A stretch of DNA of 64,000 nucleotides, taken from positions 17,205,001 to 17,269,000 of the forward strand of contig NC_090784.1 of assembly GCF_040054535.1 (NCBI RefSeq), given 5' to 3'. How positions within the stretch are numbered: position 1 is the stretch's first letter; every line of letters starts with the position of its first letter. Position numbers and translations under genes: made by a program. Below, in pieces: positions 12,788 through 27,775 of the stretch. This DNA comes from Antennarius striatus (taxonomy: Eukaryota; Chordata; Actinopteri; Lophiiformes; Antennariidae). The notes below the pieces were generated by a model that saw only the letters and a program-made list of their open reading frames with translations, was not told the origin of the DNA and did no database searches.

Positions 12788-12950
12788 TTTAACAAAAGCA
12801 ACAACCAAGCATTCATGTCACATTGGATATCAATGCGTTATCTTGTCTCTGATTTTTATACTTCCATTCTGACTGAATCCAAATTCTTTAACACAAAAAT
12901 GCCTGCATAAATACAACAAAATGACATACTTTGATGAGACTTTCTGTTGC

Positions 12951-14479
12951 TTATTTTTTTCTCACTGAGCCACTTTTCTTCTCTGACTTGTGCTTTTTCT
13001 CATTTTTGTTTGCCTTTGGCAGATTTTCATAAACGTCCTCCTTGTTTCTGGAAATAGACAAAGAATAAAATCTGATTAGTGAGTTCATCCATCGTGTTTA
13101 TTTTAATACAGATCAGCATTGCATCAAGAGTTTTGTTAGAAGTGATTTACAGACAAAGGGGATGTTACTGAACGGAGCTGATTTGAAGGGACCAGCCAAC
13201 CGTGACTCACTCACTCAAAGCTGGCAGCCCACTGTTCAGCACTCCAAGTGGGTCAAAGTTTACAGAGTTTGGGGCTGAATGGTTCCCTGTTGTGAGCTAT
13301 TTTATCTTTTCTAATTGGTTCATTATAACTGTACTCAGTTCAGGGTAGAGGTTAAAAATAATTACTCAAGACACATGTTTGGAATCTTCCCTCGCTAAAA
13401 AAATATAAATAATCTTGTTTATCTATGTGATCGTTGTATTGGACAGTTTAATAGTTTCCATGTGAAGCCCATTTAAATTGTCAAGAAGAGTGAGCACCAT
13501 TTAAAACCAGTCTTCAGCTGCTTTAGAGCAACTTCCTGGTGTTTGTGATGTCATCAATGCGCTGAGGTAAATACTTTTGAATTGCATTATGGGATTAGTA
13601 GGATCCATCATTTTTCTGAACCACAAGTTAAGATATCTCAGCTTCTGTTGCTCTTATCTGGGTAATTATTTTTCAAATCTTTCTAAATCCTCTACACTGA
13701 AGACATCACTGTATGGAATTAATTAGTAAGAGGCCTAAATTAGCAAAAAGGCTTAAATTACTAAGCTCTTAAATCACCCAAGCAGTTCAACAGTGAGCCT
13801 GGACAAAAATATATATATATATAAGCAATACAAGTCTGTTCACCAAGAAACAAAAAGTCAATGGCTGATCTGACCTTCATTGTTCCAAAGTATTTGTATA
13901 CTTTAAGTATAACTTCAGTGTTTTTTGAGATATTTCACTGGACTGCTGATGATGTTTGATGCAAACTTGTTGGCTCACAGTAACTATAAAGCAATGAGTC
14001 CAGACCTAATCAGCTGTAATGTTATAGTTCCTTAAACTGCTGACTTGCTGATGGCCTTTCATACCGGACTGGTTCGAGGTCTCCTTTCAGTAGTAGCTTT
14101 TGCAAAAATTTAAAAAAAAAATTGTTCTGTAATTCAAGCATGAATCAGGTTTTTATTCTAGTTACAGGGGCTTTACAGTTACAGTTGATTAAATAGTTTT
14201 TTTGCAACGTAATCCACAAATGGGAATGATCAAATTGAGGTGGAGTCAAGCTCTGTCAACAGGGCATCCTCCCTCCACCCACAGCTCCCTCCACACAAAA
14301 TGAGATTGCTGACATGAAAACTGAATGAGTCATTCTTTTGGAGCAGCAGTGTGATGTTTAGAGGAATCATGTGAATCCGAGCATTCAGTTCATATGTGTG
14401 TCACACACACTCACTTTGAGACCGTCCTGCTGGCTGGTTGGTGTTTGAGTTGCAGATTTCCATATTCGGTATCAGTTTC
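12951..14479 (-). other. ptpn6: ptpn6 C-terminal tail exons (14 and 15)
   Basis: Exon 14 (14415-14479) encodes [20 protein letters not shown] and places a tyrosine at residue 536. Exon 15 (12951-13047) encodes [20 protein letters not shown] and places a tyrosine at 558. These correspond to the two regulatory tail tyrosines of mammalian SHP-1. The tail ends in a Lys/Arg-rich stretch, as in SHP-1, where this region carries nuclear-localisation and lipid-binding functions. Confidence 0.85.
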
Positions 14480-17400
14480 CTGCAGGAGAATGACACAGAC
14501 TCATTCAAACACGAAGAGATGACATGTGACTGGTTTGGTCTTTGTGCTGGAATTGTGTCTGTCTCAGGGTCAATGTTCATCTTTCACAAACCCACTTTGA
14601 TAACTTATCATTTTGTGGAGCAGGGAAACCATTAGCAGTCAGAAGTACAAAGGCCCATTGACCTATTAAATCTTTTTTAAGCCCATTCAAAGGTAAATAA
14701 GGTTACCCTCGTCCATCCAATGACTGTAAATACGTAACAGGAAATCATATCTATCCACAAATCCATAGGAAATGCTATAATACAGAGGTCAGGGAAACAT
14801 CACACATGATTTGAGCCCCAAAGGTCTGCAGTGCTTAACTTATTTCTTAAACTAGCATTTTAATTTACATTATCAGTCTACATTTTACCTACATGAAAAT
14901 ACCTTTTCTGTTCTGTGTTTAATAGCCTGTGTCCAGCTAGACTTTCTAGATTCATGTCTCTCACCATGTAGGCGCAGTCTTTGGCCTTGGTGGTCTGTAT
15001 GTACTCAGACACTGACAGATAGATGAACTTGTACTGGGCCTCTGTCTGCACCATCCCAGAGCGCTGCTCTCGCACCATCTGAATGTATTTTGGGATGTCA
15101 ATGTCACAATCCAAGCCTGAAGAGGGATACGGGAAAACATTGGATGAATGAGGTTAAAGAAAGTAAAATGAACTGAGAAATGTGAATGTTTTTGTTTTGA
15201 ATCAATATATGATTTTCTTTCACCTATAGTGTCAATGGTCTGCAGGATCATGTCCATCACCAGAATTGTGCCTGTTCTACCGATGCCAGCACTGCATACA
15301 TACAAAAAACATCAATGATAAATCATCTATTATTCATAAAATATGTCAAACAATGACTAACAACTAGACTACTATATTTAACATATTTATTTTAGATAGA
15401 ATGATTTTAAGCAAAGGAAGTCATCCTGGGGATTCTTTTGATCCTTTCAGATGTTTGTGAGCTTTCTCATCTTCTTTTTTAATAAATAAAAGTACTACTG
15501 ACAGTGCACTGTTAAAATTTAAAAACTTAAAAAAGACACACATTGCTCATATCGCAAACATGCACCCCCTGTGAGGAAGGGTCCAATTTACAGTAAATAT
15601 TGGATTGATTGAAGAGGTAGCGTGTGAAAGATTTTAAGAACAGTTGTGTGAAGGGAAAGCATCTTATGACTGCAGTTACTTTGCAGCTCTGTGAACACAC
15701 ACACGCACCAACATACTTACACAAGTCATGCAAACAAGTTTAAAAAAAAAAAAAAAAAAGCACAAAAGCACAAGTAGTCTCAGTGTCCCTCACGTCACAC
15801 GGGCAAAATTCCAAAAGGATAATTACTTGGTCGTCTTAAAACCTTTTGTTCAGCTACAACTAATCTAAATCCTGGAACTGTGATAATTTCAATCTTAAAA
15901 CTCCAATTGTTATCAACTAACTTCAGTGTGACATTCTCTTCAGCCTTCTTTAAGCTCAAGCACATGTTAACACAAGTTTGCAGTTTGTGAATTTACCATC
16001 CACCTGACATGTGGCGTTACTCACCATTTTTGAAAAACTTCCATTTGGGAAACATTAATGACTGCAACAGTAATCATGAGGCCCAACAACCCTACACATC
16101 TGTTCAGCTCTTACAATAGACAATACAAGAAAAGGAGCATGTTGTCTGAATCTACACCATACTGTGTGAACAATACAAAAGCACATAATTATAGATTATT
16201 CCTAAGAAATACTAAGTGAAATTTTTGACCTGATGTCACAAATATTTTTTAAGAAAAAATGTTGAATGTCTTGGTCCAAATGTATTTAGTTCTTTTCTAA
16301 TCAGGCACAAAATTTATGTGCCTGATTCAAAGGAATGACACTCCTGCAAGGTTTGCATCTGCTCTCATGCAGTCAGGCTACTGCTGCTTTAGCTCTGACA
16401 CAGTAAATATCTGTGGTCCCTACAGTCCTACAGTCATGTCAGAGGGTCTCCACCCTCGGCTCAGTCAGATGTTTTGTCTGTAGCTGCATTGTACCTGCAG
16501 TGGATGATCATGGGTCCTGCATCGCAATTTTCAGCCTGTTTAGCGTTCACTTGTGTGAGGAAGCTGAGGACACCACTGGGCTCTAGAGGAACGCCGTGAT
16601 CCGGCCAGCTCATGTACTGGTAGTGCCAGATTGTACGACAAGTCTTTGGCTGAAAAAATAAAAATAGCAGAATATTATTAAAGCTGCAGGGAGAATTGAA
16701 TGGACACATGTACTTTTTTGGGCTCATTGCATGTGTCAAAGCTTTTTTGACCTAAACTGAAGTCACTGTGGTCCACACTCTAGGAGGAGTAGTGTAAAAC
16801 TTGTCATTTCCTGTTGCGTCTAAGAGGCACAAGATCTATTACTGATTTCAGCATGCAGATGTCTTCAGGCTGGGATTCTTACCCAACATGTGAAGTTTGG
16901 GGCAGATTGGACTACGGACAGTGGAGTTACAACAACTTCCTGTTTGATGGGGAAACATTTAAATGTGCTAGTCTGGCTACAGCGTTCAAGGAAATACCGT
17001 ACATGACTTTAATAAACTTTCATGAAGTTTTCAGATTTCAATTGCCACAACAGAAGTGGAATCAAATAGTTTACTGAAGTACAAGGTGAGAAGTTGGTGG
17101 AAATTTTAAAAATGGTTTTTAGGTCCCGGTGCCCACAGATTTGATGCGAGTACCTACAGAATGTCCTACATTCATGTGAAAGTTGCTGCTCTTTAAGGGG
17201 ATCTGTGGAGTCAGATTGCTATGCTAATGTCTCAGACTCATAAATCATGATAATGATTGAAGTTTCATGATTGTTAATCCATGTGTGGTCCTTATAAACT
17301 GTATTTTTTGGACAAATAAAGTTGATTAAGACCGCTCGAATCAAAGACACAGAGAACAAGGAGGAGGGATTACCTTATCAGCAAGACAAATCTCCAAAAC

Positions 17401-20400
17401 TCGAACTTTGTAATCAGTGGATTCCGTCAGTGATGTGCAGGTCACCACATATCTGCCCACATTCTTGGACGTTTCATTGTCTGGCCAATATGGCACACAT
17501 TTATTCTGTACAAAAACAAACACACAATGAATGAAGGGAATGACTTAAAATGCAGCCTCAAGTGCAACAAGCAGTCGTGTAGGTGTTGATTATGTTATAG
17601 TTTACAATAGCTCATGCATCTTTTAAGGTTTCAGTTGTTTAATAAGGGAGTTGCAACATTTATTTTTCATATAAATGGTACATTTTAAATTTTTATCTGA
17701 TTTTAAATTAAACACAAGTCAAAGACTGTGTAAAAAAATAAGTTAGAAATTAAATAAACTAACTTGGTGGTCCTTGGTAGAGGTTTGTGTTCTACTAATT
17801 ACAGCTGTAGTTATTTATATTTTAGATTTCAGAAGATTTAATATTGCAGGAACAACAATATCAGAATTGGAGATTGTTCTAATACTGACCCGCCCTTTCT
17901 CGACTTCTCTCGTGGTCATCACAATCACCTTCGTGTTCTCCTGCCACACCATCTGCCAGAAATCATTGACAGTTGTTGCCAGGCACCCCTGGGTGGCGAT
18001 GTAAACCTTCTGATTTCCAGACTCCCACTGGGTGTTCTAGGAGCACACAGTGAGAACGCTTCAGTAAACAAACGACAGTCATCTTTAAGACTAAAAACAC
18101 CACGAATGACGGAAAACAGAACATGAGATTGTTTTGTTTGTCACCGTGAGGCCAGTGACTTTACAGACTTACTCTAACATAGTTGGCGTTGATGTAATCT
18201 GAACCCACAACATCCGGATCGGCGTTCTGTAGGATGACCCTAGTGTCGTTGACTTGTGATCACAGGAGAAGAGAGAGAGAACAAGAGCGTGGGATTAATG
18301 CCAGTGTGTTGAAAAGGTAAATGTATTCATGACATGTTTGATTTTTTTAATTGAGAACAGTGTTAAAGATTAAAAACTCACAGGGAAGAATATTCTTATA
18401 TCTGTTTTTGGTTTTATTCTCTGGCCTCTGGCCTTCCTCTCTGCTCTTCTTCACCTTTGCCTCTAATTTTTGAAGAGTCTGCAGTAAAAGGAGATAACTG
18501 TTTGATAACTGTTTGCTGTGGTTTTAGTGGATTAGACAATAAAATAATGGACAGATAACCAAACACTAACTGCTTTGACTGCTTCAGTCACATTTTAAGG
18601 AGAAATGACAAACATACTTCCGCTCCGCTTTTTACTATTTTCTGACACCGGTTGAATTTAAGTACATTTACATGACTTTGATATAAACTTATAGGGGGGA
18701 TTTTCTGCTAACTTCTATTGCATTATAATGCATGAACATTGTGTTCTTTTTATTATCATGTACGTGGCGTTGGGCCATGGTCTTTTTTTACCACCACAAG
18801 ATGGTAGTATAGGCTCACACGCTCCAGTTTTGATCAGCATAAGGAAGGCATGAGTCATTAAAAGCTTCTTAGAAAGTGTTGATAAATCATCTCAGTCTGA
18901 AACATTCTGGTAAGCAGCTTGACCAGATGAAACCTCACATCAAACTCCTCCCAGAAGCCGGCCTTGGGCTTCTCTCCCTCGCTTTCCTGCTGCTGCTGTG
19001 TGGTTTTGTCCAGCTGTTGCACTCTGCTTTCAATGTCTGCTGCGTTCACTCTGGTGGAGTAATACGGCTGTGAAGAACATGCAGGCAGTGAGGAAAGTCA
19101 TACTCAGCCAGTGCAATGCACATCATCATCATCACAATCATTAGCCAGGCAACATTAAGACAAGCTCTAAGATGTGAGTAATATTTCCTATCTGAATCCG
19201 CACTAAAATTTGTTTTTCATCACTTGCTGGCATTCAGGGTAAAGCTTTCCAATAAGATACTCAAAATGATAAGTAGATTTATCAACAAACACATGAGGAA
19301 TGAATGGATGCTGACTTTTCATGCATTAAGCCAAATTCCAGTTGCCACGTTTTCATGGTGATGGAATCTGAAGACAGGTGTTGCATTAAATAGGAATCAA
19401 ACTTGTGGAAAGGAATACTTCTTTGGAGGGAACGCTCATCCTTTGTGGTGATGTCCGGTCTCTGAACACTCTTGTGAATACTTTACTTTTTGTGCATTTT
19501 GAAATGAAGTGGTGCGCCATACCAAGTTGTCCCTGAACCATTCCTTCACCGTTACCTCTCCGTTATGCTTCATGAACACACAACCTCACAGCATCCTGAT
19601 TTATTCATTATTATTTTCCATGAAAATAACATTGTGGGTCATAACCCTGGCACATTTAAACCACCTTGAATACAAATAGCAAGACCTGTTCACCTGTTTG
19701 AAATACACCCAGTTCCCAGACATCTCCTGGATGCCTTTGCGTTTGTAGTACTCCACCAAGTCAGTCAGCGTGTCGAACTTCTCTGAGCCTCCCACTGTGT
19801 ACTGATCATTCTGAACACACAAGAAACAAATGCATGGGTCACTTGTTTTTTTAAACAATGAAAATTATCCTAAGACATCAAATTATTTTTGTATTTCAGG
19901 ACAAATTCTCTTCAACATCCAAAGTAAAACTCAACACAGCACAATGATATTATTAGCGTTAATACTTGAGTCCAGAGAAATGGATTTAAACTTAAGTCAA
20001 AGAAAACAGCATGACTTTAGGAATCCCCTTTAGTACTGCATCATCTCTTACACTCCAGACACATGTAGAAGGAAGGCCATTCACCTGACACATTATCTTG
20101 ATGTGAGAGACCCTTTTCCCTCCAGTTTTGCTCATTTCGTTTGTCAGAACTGACAAGACAAAGTCTCCAGGTTTGGACAGCGACTCTCTGACCAGAAAGG
20201 TATCCGGCTCGTCTCGCGCCACAAGCAGCTTCTCCGCATTCATCCCAGATAGATGACCGTGGTACCACCTGAAACACAATTACAACCGCACTGATACCTT
20301 TGCATGTTGCTGGTGCCGTGCATAAACACAGATAATGAAGTGTTTTTTGCAGAAAGTGTTAATAACTAGAACTAAATAAAATCACCCCCTTCTATTGAAG

Positions 20401-20538
20401 TGCTGGGTAAGGTGAACACACTACACAGTGAGCAGAAATGAAAAGCCACAACAGAATCTCGTGCTTCATAGTCAGAAACAGTTTTTACAGGTGTCGGCTG
20501 CCACATGTGGTTGAATTCTGTCCATAGACATATGCTGA

Positions 20539-20574
<36 letters not shown>

Positions 20575-23500
20575 GAGAGAGTATGAATTAGTGAAGGCAG
20601 ACTCAGTTGTGCTGGGTTGCGACTTAATTTTAGACGTGTGACACTTCTTGATTTCTTCTTCTACACTTCCTGCTTCGTGGTCGGAAAATTTCTGATGACA
20701 GATTTCGTGGCTGAAGAGAACAAAGTATTTATAGCCTGTCCCCCTCCTATTTGTATCATCCACACCGCCATCTCCACCACACATTGTCTGCTCATTTTAT
20801 GTATTTCACAGATGCTTTTAACACCTAATTGTTTGATTTTACATTAGTTTATGGTTTTAAAGGAGGAGAAATTTGGCTCTGAAGTATGTTTTTTTTAAAT
20901 AGACCTGCAAGACGCACATGCAGTAATGAAAAATGTTGCATTCAGGCAGTCCTGCGCAAGTGAAGGAACAGCCTGTGCTGAGACATAAATGATGACCTGA
21001 TCATCTTCGTCATGCCTTCTGACCAGAGATAATCATGCCAGATACTGTATTTGAGAAAAAACAAACAAAAACATAACCTGCTGAGGTGTGCATGATCATG
21101 ATTTAAGACCCCCACCCACCCACCACCCCCTTACAAAAGGACATGAGATGTGGAGGACAGTGAGTGAGCAAGAACATGATGGAGTGTGCAATAGAGGAAG
21201 GCAAGTAGGGTCTGGCCATTGCTTTTTCAAAACTTCAAGTTTCCAACCGCAGAAACAAAAGGGAAGTTAGACAACTGACAGAGAGAGAAGGATGAGGGGG
21301 GCAGAGGGTGAAGCTTCCAGCCAGGGTGAAGCACATCTCACAAATACACACATGCATGATAAGAAAGACTGTCCTCCCTGACTCATAGAAAGAGTTGACC
21401 TGTATGAATGTATTTTACTAGATGGCCATCAACCTACTTATTCACCCGACAGGACCCAAAGTTCCCACGTGGGAAGAAACCGTCTTCATCAGCCAAACAC
21501 CAAAAACACCTCTTTGGTTTTTCTTTTGTTTTTGTTTTTTTTTGTTTTTTTAATTTTATCTGACAAACAGCAAATAGCTCAAATTTTTATCTACAGCAAC
21601 ACTCCGGATGTCTTTAATCTGAAGGATGCTGCAGGCAGGCGGAGGAATCAGACAAAAATCCAATTCACAAGCTATATATAGAAATCTAGAAAAAGGTCAC
21701 TTTTTGTGAGTTTGTCTAATGTTGAATCTAAAAAGTTAATCTATAAAGTAAGCAGTAGCAACAGCAGACTGATATAGGACATGCTTTGAAGCAGAACGCA
21801 TAGTGTTTCCATTAGGTGGTTGCGTATATCCGCTCATCAGTGTGAAAGGGAAGCAGGTCTCTTGAATCACTGGACTTGCATTAGTTTTTTGTGTCTGTCC
21901 GTCATTATAAAACTTATTTTGCTGAACGGTTAACGCAACAACAGAAATCCCCTCTTTTGAGTCAGTGACTGCAGCCTGTTGGTGCTAAAGGTTGGACGTA
22001 ATTTTCAGGGTGTTGTAAAAGTTAAAGTCCCCCCCTCCACCTTGTGATTTGGTTACTCAGGTATGATGTTCAACCTTTAGTTCACAGAATTGTTTTGGTG
22101 CAGTTTGACACCTTGGAAGCCGTTTCACACTTACACGTAGTTCGTCTGTGTCCAAAGTTATTGTTTAGATCACAGCCTGTTTTTATATCTAGAGGGTGTC
22201 TTGAAATGTTTTTTTTTTTTAATTCTTGGTAAAGCAGCAGAATATTCAGGTTTCAAAAGATTTTTTTAAAAATCAAGATATTCTTGATGCAAAGACCCCA
22301 AGTAGATAAAAAAAATGAATAAATCACTAAACTGCTGAGAGAACTGAGGGAAGTAAGCCTGACCAGCTCTGGGTTCCCACCGTCTGGAGAGTGGGTGATT
22401 ATTTTCACTGAGTCACATTCGGACAAAGATACTGTGGAGCCAGAATTATCACAGGTGTCTTCATCGTCCCCAGAGGAAAATCATAAAACCTCATGGAATA
22501 TCAAACCTACAAATGACGCATATTGTCCCCTGCAGAAAAACACCTTTAAGAGGAAATAATGCTAATCAAAACTGACAACAGTAGACTGAACTAATCAAAT
22601 GTAACCAGAGCGTGTAGGTGGAGGCAGCACAGTGGAAGCCGAAAGAGGCATTAATCATTAAAACTGAGTCAGGAGGAGTGAACAGACCTCTCTGTGGTGG
22701 GGTCAGAGCAATTGAGGGGGTACTTGAGTTCAATCAGAGTACCATCTTTGTCCTGCAGGATGCCGTTCTCCGCTGTGTAGTATTCCACCAGCTCCGACAG
22801 GGTGGCAAACTTCTCCCCACCGTACAGGTCATAGTAGTCTCCTGTGTTTTGAATCCGAATGTGGGTCACCATCTCACCCACCCTGAGAGGGTGAAACAGT
22901 CAAAATGGGTAAAGGTTTTTCCTCATCAACAATCTTGTACTGTAGATCATAATCAATGGAGAAATATCTATCTAAGGGGTTTGAAGGTTAATACATTTAA
23001 AACTGATCAATAACATTTATTCATTTTGGGATGAAATGTTTCACCCTTCAAGTTAAAAAAATCAGATCCTAAAAAAATATCTTGATTTCCACAGACGCTG
23101 CAGCTGGAAATAGATGAATGTGCTGTATCGACCGTTGGCTCTATATACGTACAGTAAGTGTATTTGTCCATGGCACATTCATGTGAATTTTCATCATTCA
23201 CAGTACAGTATATGTACATAATTACACAAAGGCAGGTAATACATTAGTTTTCTGACTTTTACCTTTTTATTTTTCAGGCCAATGAGTTTCAAAAAACAAA
23301 ACTTTTATTAATGACAGGAAGATGATAATAAGGATTTGCAACTCTGAGAGATTCATAATTCGGAGTTCTCTTCTAAGTTTGAGGAATTTCAGAGCTGCCA
23401 CACAGTGAATGCATCGTATTCATGTATTCATGTAATAGAATACTCCAGAGGTAATCTCAGATTGTTATACCTAAAAAAAATATGTGCGGGTAGGAAGAAA

Positions 23501-24789
23501 TTGATTTTAAAATATTGTTTTGATTTTTTTTTTATGGAGATGAATCAATACTATTCATCAAGAGAATACATGTGAAGGGCTGACATCTGTTTCATTTATA
23601 TAACTACTATTGTGTGCAGAATTTCATTTCAGATGCAAAACATTTATTAACAAAATTAAGCTTTAATTGTTAAGCTTTAACCACTGACTGTAATACTATT
23701 AGCCGTATGTAATATTCAGGCATGCACACTTGAAGAAAATCATCACCCAGGACAAGTTCTTTTTCCGTTATAAATAAAAGCATTATTTCTATTCTGCTAG
23801 AATTCTACATTCAGCCTTTTCAGTTATACCCGTTCCATTTTTTTATTTGGAAAATCAGTTTAATGTAAATTACAGTCTTTCATACTGTTAATATCAATGA
23901 CAAATAAAACAAGAAATTATTTTATATAAATAAATATATGACATACTTTGTGCAGAGCAGTGCAAAGTCAGAAAGAATATTCACATCACATTCACATATC
24001 GCTTCGGTCCAAAGTTACAAAAGGTTTACATGTGGCAACAGAATACTATAAAGTGCAGCAAAGGCAGCAGTAGAAGTTCGCATCTTAGGTCATTGAGCTG
24101 AATCATCTATATGCTGCAGTAATCTGGATTTCCATATGAAATTTTAACGGAGCGTCTTTTTGTTTCACCTTGATGTTTGTACGTGTAAGAGCAACCATTT
24201 TCGGCACAGATTTAAAAGAAAGAAAAATCACATTCATAAGCCTCTGTTGATTTAGAAAATTAAAAGAAAGATTTCAGGTGATTTGGAGATGATTTTACCT
24301 GACAGACAGGGAGAAATCTCCGATGTTTCTCTTGCTGGGTCGAGCCAGAAAGCTGCCATGAATGCCTCGAGTCTTTAGTATCTCCTCGGCCTGCAAGCCC
24401 GAGATATCTCTGTGGAACCACCTGCATCAGCACATGTGTGAAAAGGTTCAAGTATACCTAATATGAATACTGCAGCTTCCATAACACATGCAAATAGATA
24501 AGACTTGTGTCTGTTTAATATAAGTATATGCATCTTCGTACTGTAGGTATATGCTCACCTGGTCTTAATTCTATTTAATATGTTAAAGGTGCACCTCAGC
24601 ACAGTCCGCAAAAATAATTTTATATAAATTAAATTTTCTGAGAGATTCTGTCATTTTATACAGAAAAACAAAAAATAACAGTTTGTTTATTAGATTTTTG
24701 TCAGGTGGAGAGACACATGTCTCATCAGGTCTGAAATAATATATCAATGGCTGAAAACTTACAAATTCGTTAATCTTAACAAGCACCTG

Positions 24790-24829
<40 letters not shown>

Positions 24830-26786
24830 ATACGTACATACATACACACATATATACCAAATGTATATATGATGCATCAATGATACGTCGTGATGACAAG
24901 TTGACATTTTTCTTTACATTTTCCTGTTTGACAAATAGTTCATTTTTTTTTGGAAAAATTAACATAAAACTATATGCTGTAGTCTTCATGTTTAATCATT
25001 CAATGGAAAACTAAATTTTAACAATTTCTTCCACTCTTTTACCTTTTAACAGCACTTTTCACATTATACACTCATGCTAATATACAAAATGCAAGCCTTC
25101 AGACTGAATGGCTACGATTTTATCTTTTCCACCTTAGGATGGAAAAAGTGTCTTATGGTCAAGTTCAGCTCATGCTGAAATAAGAAACTATTTTCAGCAT
25201 GTTCGATAGAATAAATCCAGCAACACAAAATCATATCATTTAAATACTAAATTACGTCTCATACTATACCAAAGAGGTTAAAAAAAAAATGCATGTTTTT
25301 ATTTGTTCGTCTGACTCCTGCTGCTAAAATTTTTCAAATGGATTTTGATGTCAAAGGAACCAATGCATTACGGAAAAATGCATCCGAGGAACAATGTATT
25401 ACATTTCAGTGATAAGCCGGATTATGATGTGAATACAGAATATTTCTCAATATTTTTTGACAATTGTGGGATTTGTGGGCCTTTACAAGATTTCCAAATT
25501 CAGAGCAATGATGATATTTTCACTTATTTTTGCAGTTGTTTTGTAAAATCTACAATTTTAAAGAGAGAAAGTGACAAAACATCCAAACATGTGGAAGCTG
25601 TTTGACAATTAGATTGTGTTTGCAGTTGTAATATGTTTCTAGATTAACCTTTTTTTTGTAATAATAGAGAAATGTCCCTCCACAATCAGGACAGGAATTT
25701 CCTAAGGAAACCCTTAAAGAGTTTAATTGTTGAGGACACAAAAAAGTGTTTCTCAATCTATGAACCACTGCATCATTTGCGACACTAAAAAGCACACAAC
25801 ACATCAGAAATCACATGATAGAGGAACAGATCATGATGAATCAACAGCTGGGGAAAGACACAGAGAAGCTGTCATCATACAACAAATCAGCATACAGTCA
25901 AGCAAGGACTCACCGAACCATCTTGTATCTTTACTCAGTCTGGCACCGAAGAAGAGAGAGATTGAGAGTCACCTCTGTCTGCACATGTGCAAAGTCAAAA
26001 GCATGAAGACAATATTTTAATCTCTGATTTCATAAAGAAACTGCCAGTTCCTCATTACATCTCAATTTACAGCTGCACACTCCCCGAGGATGAAGATAAC
26101 TTCCATTCATCATTATGTTTTCTGCACTCACACACCTAAACTTCTCAGACTTAAATCAATCCATTTGTATCAAAACTTTGTCCCTTACACCACTTTCACA
26201 AAACAACACTTAAACTACCCGCACTCCTTCTCTGCTCCCACCATTTCTCCCTCCATCCAATCCTTTTTAAGTCGCAACAGGAAAGCATGTAAACACTTAC
26301 TCTTCTCAGCTGCCTCTGAAAACTGACACACACACAGACGCTCAGACTCTATTTGCCGTTCTCTCCTCCTCGCTCTTGCTCTTCCTTCCTTTTTATGTCT
26401 CCTTTCACCAAGTATAGTGAAAGCAAGACAGGAACCAAAATAGCTGACAGGCCGGAATTCCTTGAACAGATATAGACTTTTTTTTTTAAAGAGGACCAAA
26501 ACAAAAACTCGTTACAATAGGTTTAAACTCTCAAAACTTGCTCTCTGAAGATTCCTCCCTCCATTTCTCCACCAGTCATGGTTCACACTGTTACCTTCAT
26601 TGGTGAATCATAAGCAAGAGTGACTGTCCAGTACTGGTTATTCCACCATGGTTAGAAAAGTAAAAACATCCACTTGAAGTTCCCCCATGAACACCCACTC
26701 TGTCTCAGTCAGCTATTTGCAAAGCGGTTACCCTCCATCTTTCCTTGTCTACTATTGTTGTCTGTTTAATCAGTACTTCCAGGTGT

Positions 26787-26850
<64 letters not shown>

Positions 26851-26949
26851 GTGTGTGTGTGAAAGTAACACACAAAGGTTAAAGTCACAGAGCACTTCCT
26901 TATTTGCAGTTCAACCTTCCCCCATCTGTGTGTTTGTGTGCGTGTGCGT

Positions 26950-26980
<31 letters not shown>

Positions 26981-27681
26981 CAGGTAAACCATTTGCAAAC
27001 ATGAAGTCACTCTGAGCCTGCTGCTGAGGCACCACCTAAAGGCATGAGAGTGTTAAATCTTGAGTTCTAGTATTAATCCCTGAAGTTCAGAGGAGTTTGT
27101 AGGAGACGCTGGTTTGTCCACGTGAGGAAGATTTGGTTAGATTTGGGTATTTTAAAGGAACTCCATCCATCCATTTTCTTGCAGACAGGACAACAGAAAT
27201 CCTAAACAATGTTTTAATGACGACAGCTTCAATTTGTAATATTTCTACTCACCTATTTTGCACTGTAAAAAGATGTTTCTGTTGTCTCACTGGGTAGCTT
27301 GTGTTCATCAGGTAAATATAAAAATCAGTAAAGAAATTGTAATTTTTAAAACAGAAGGACCCTTTTAGGTGACAATGACAGCAGCTCATAAGTAACTTTT
27401 TGTGTTAATGGCGATCCATTTTTTCACTTGTAAAACGTACTGATTGATAGTTGGATAACACCGAAGTCGGTGGTAACCAGTCATGTTTGCACCTTGCTCT
27501 CCGAGTCATACGTGAATAAATTATTTGTACATCCAATGACTATATCCAATATCTAACCAATATCTATATACATACACACATACACATACTGTATACATTA
27601 CACATATACTGCACATATATACTGTAAATACATATAGTATATATACTGGATATATATGTATATACTGTATACATATATATA

Positions 27682-27775
<94 letters not shown>
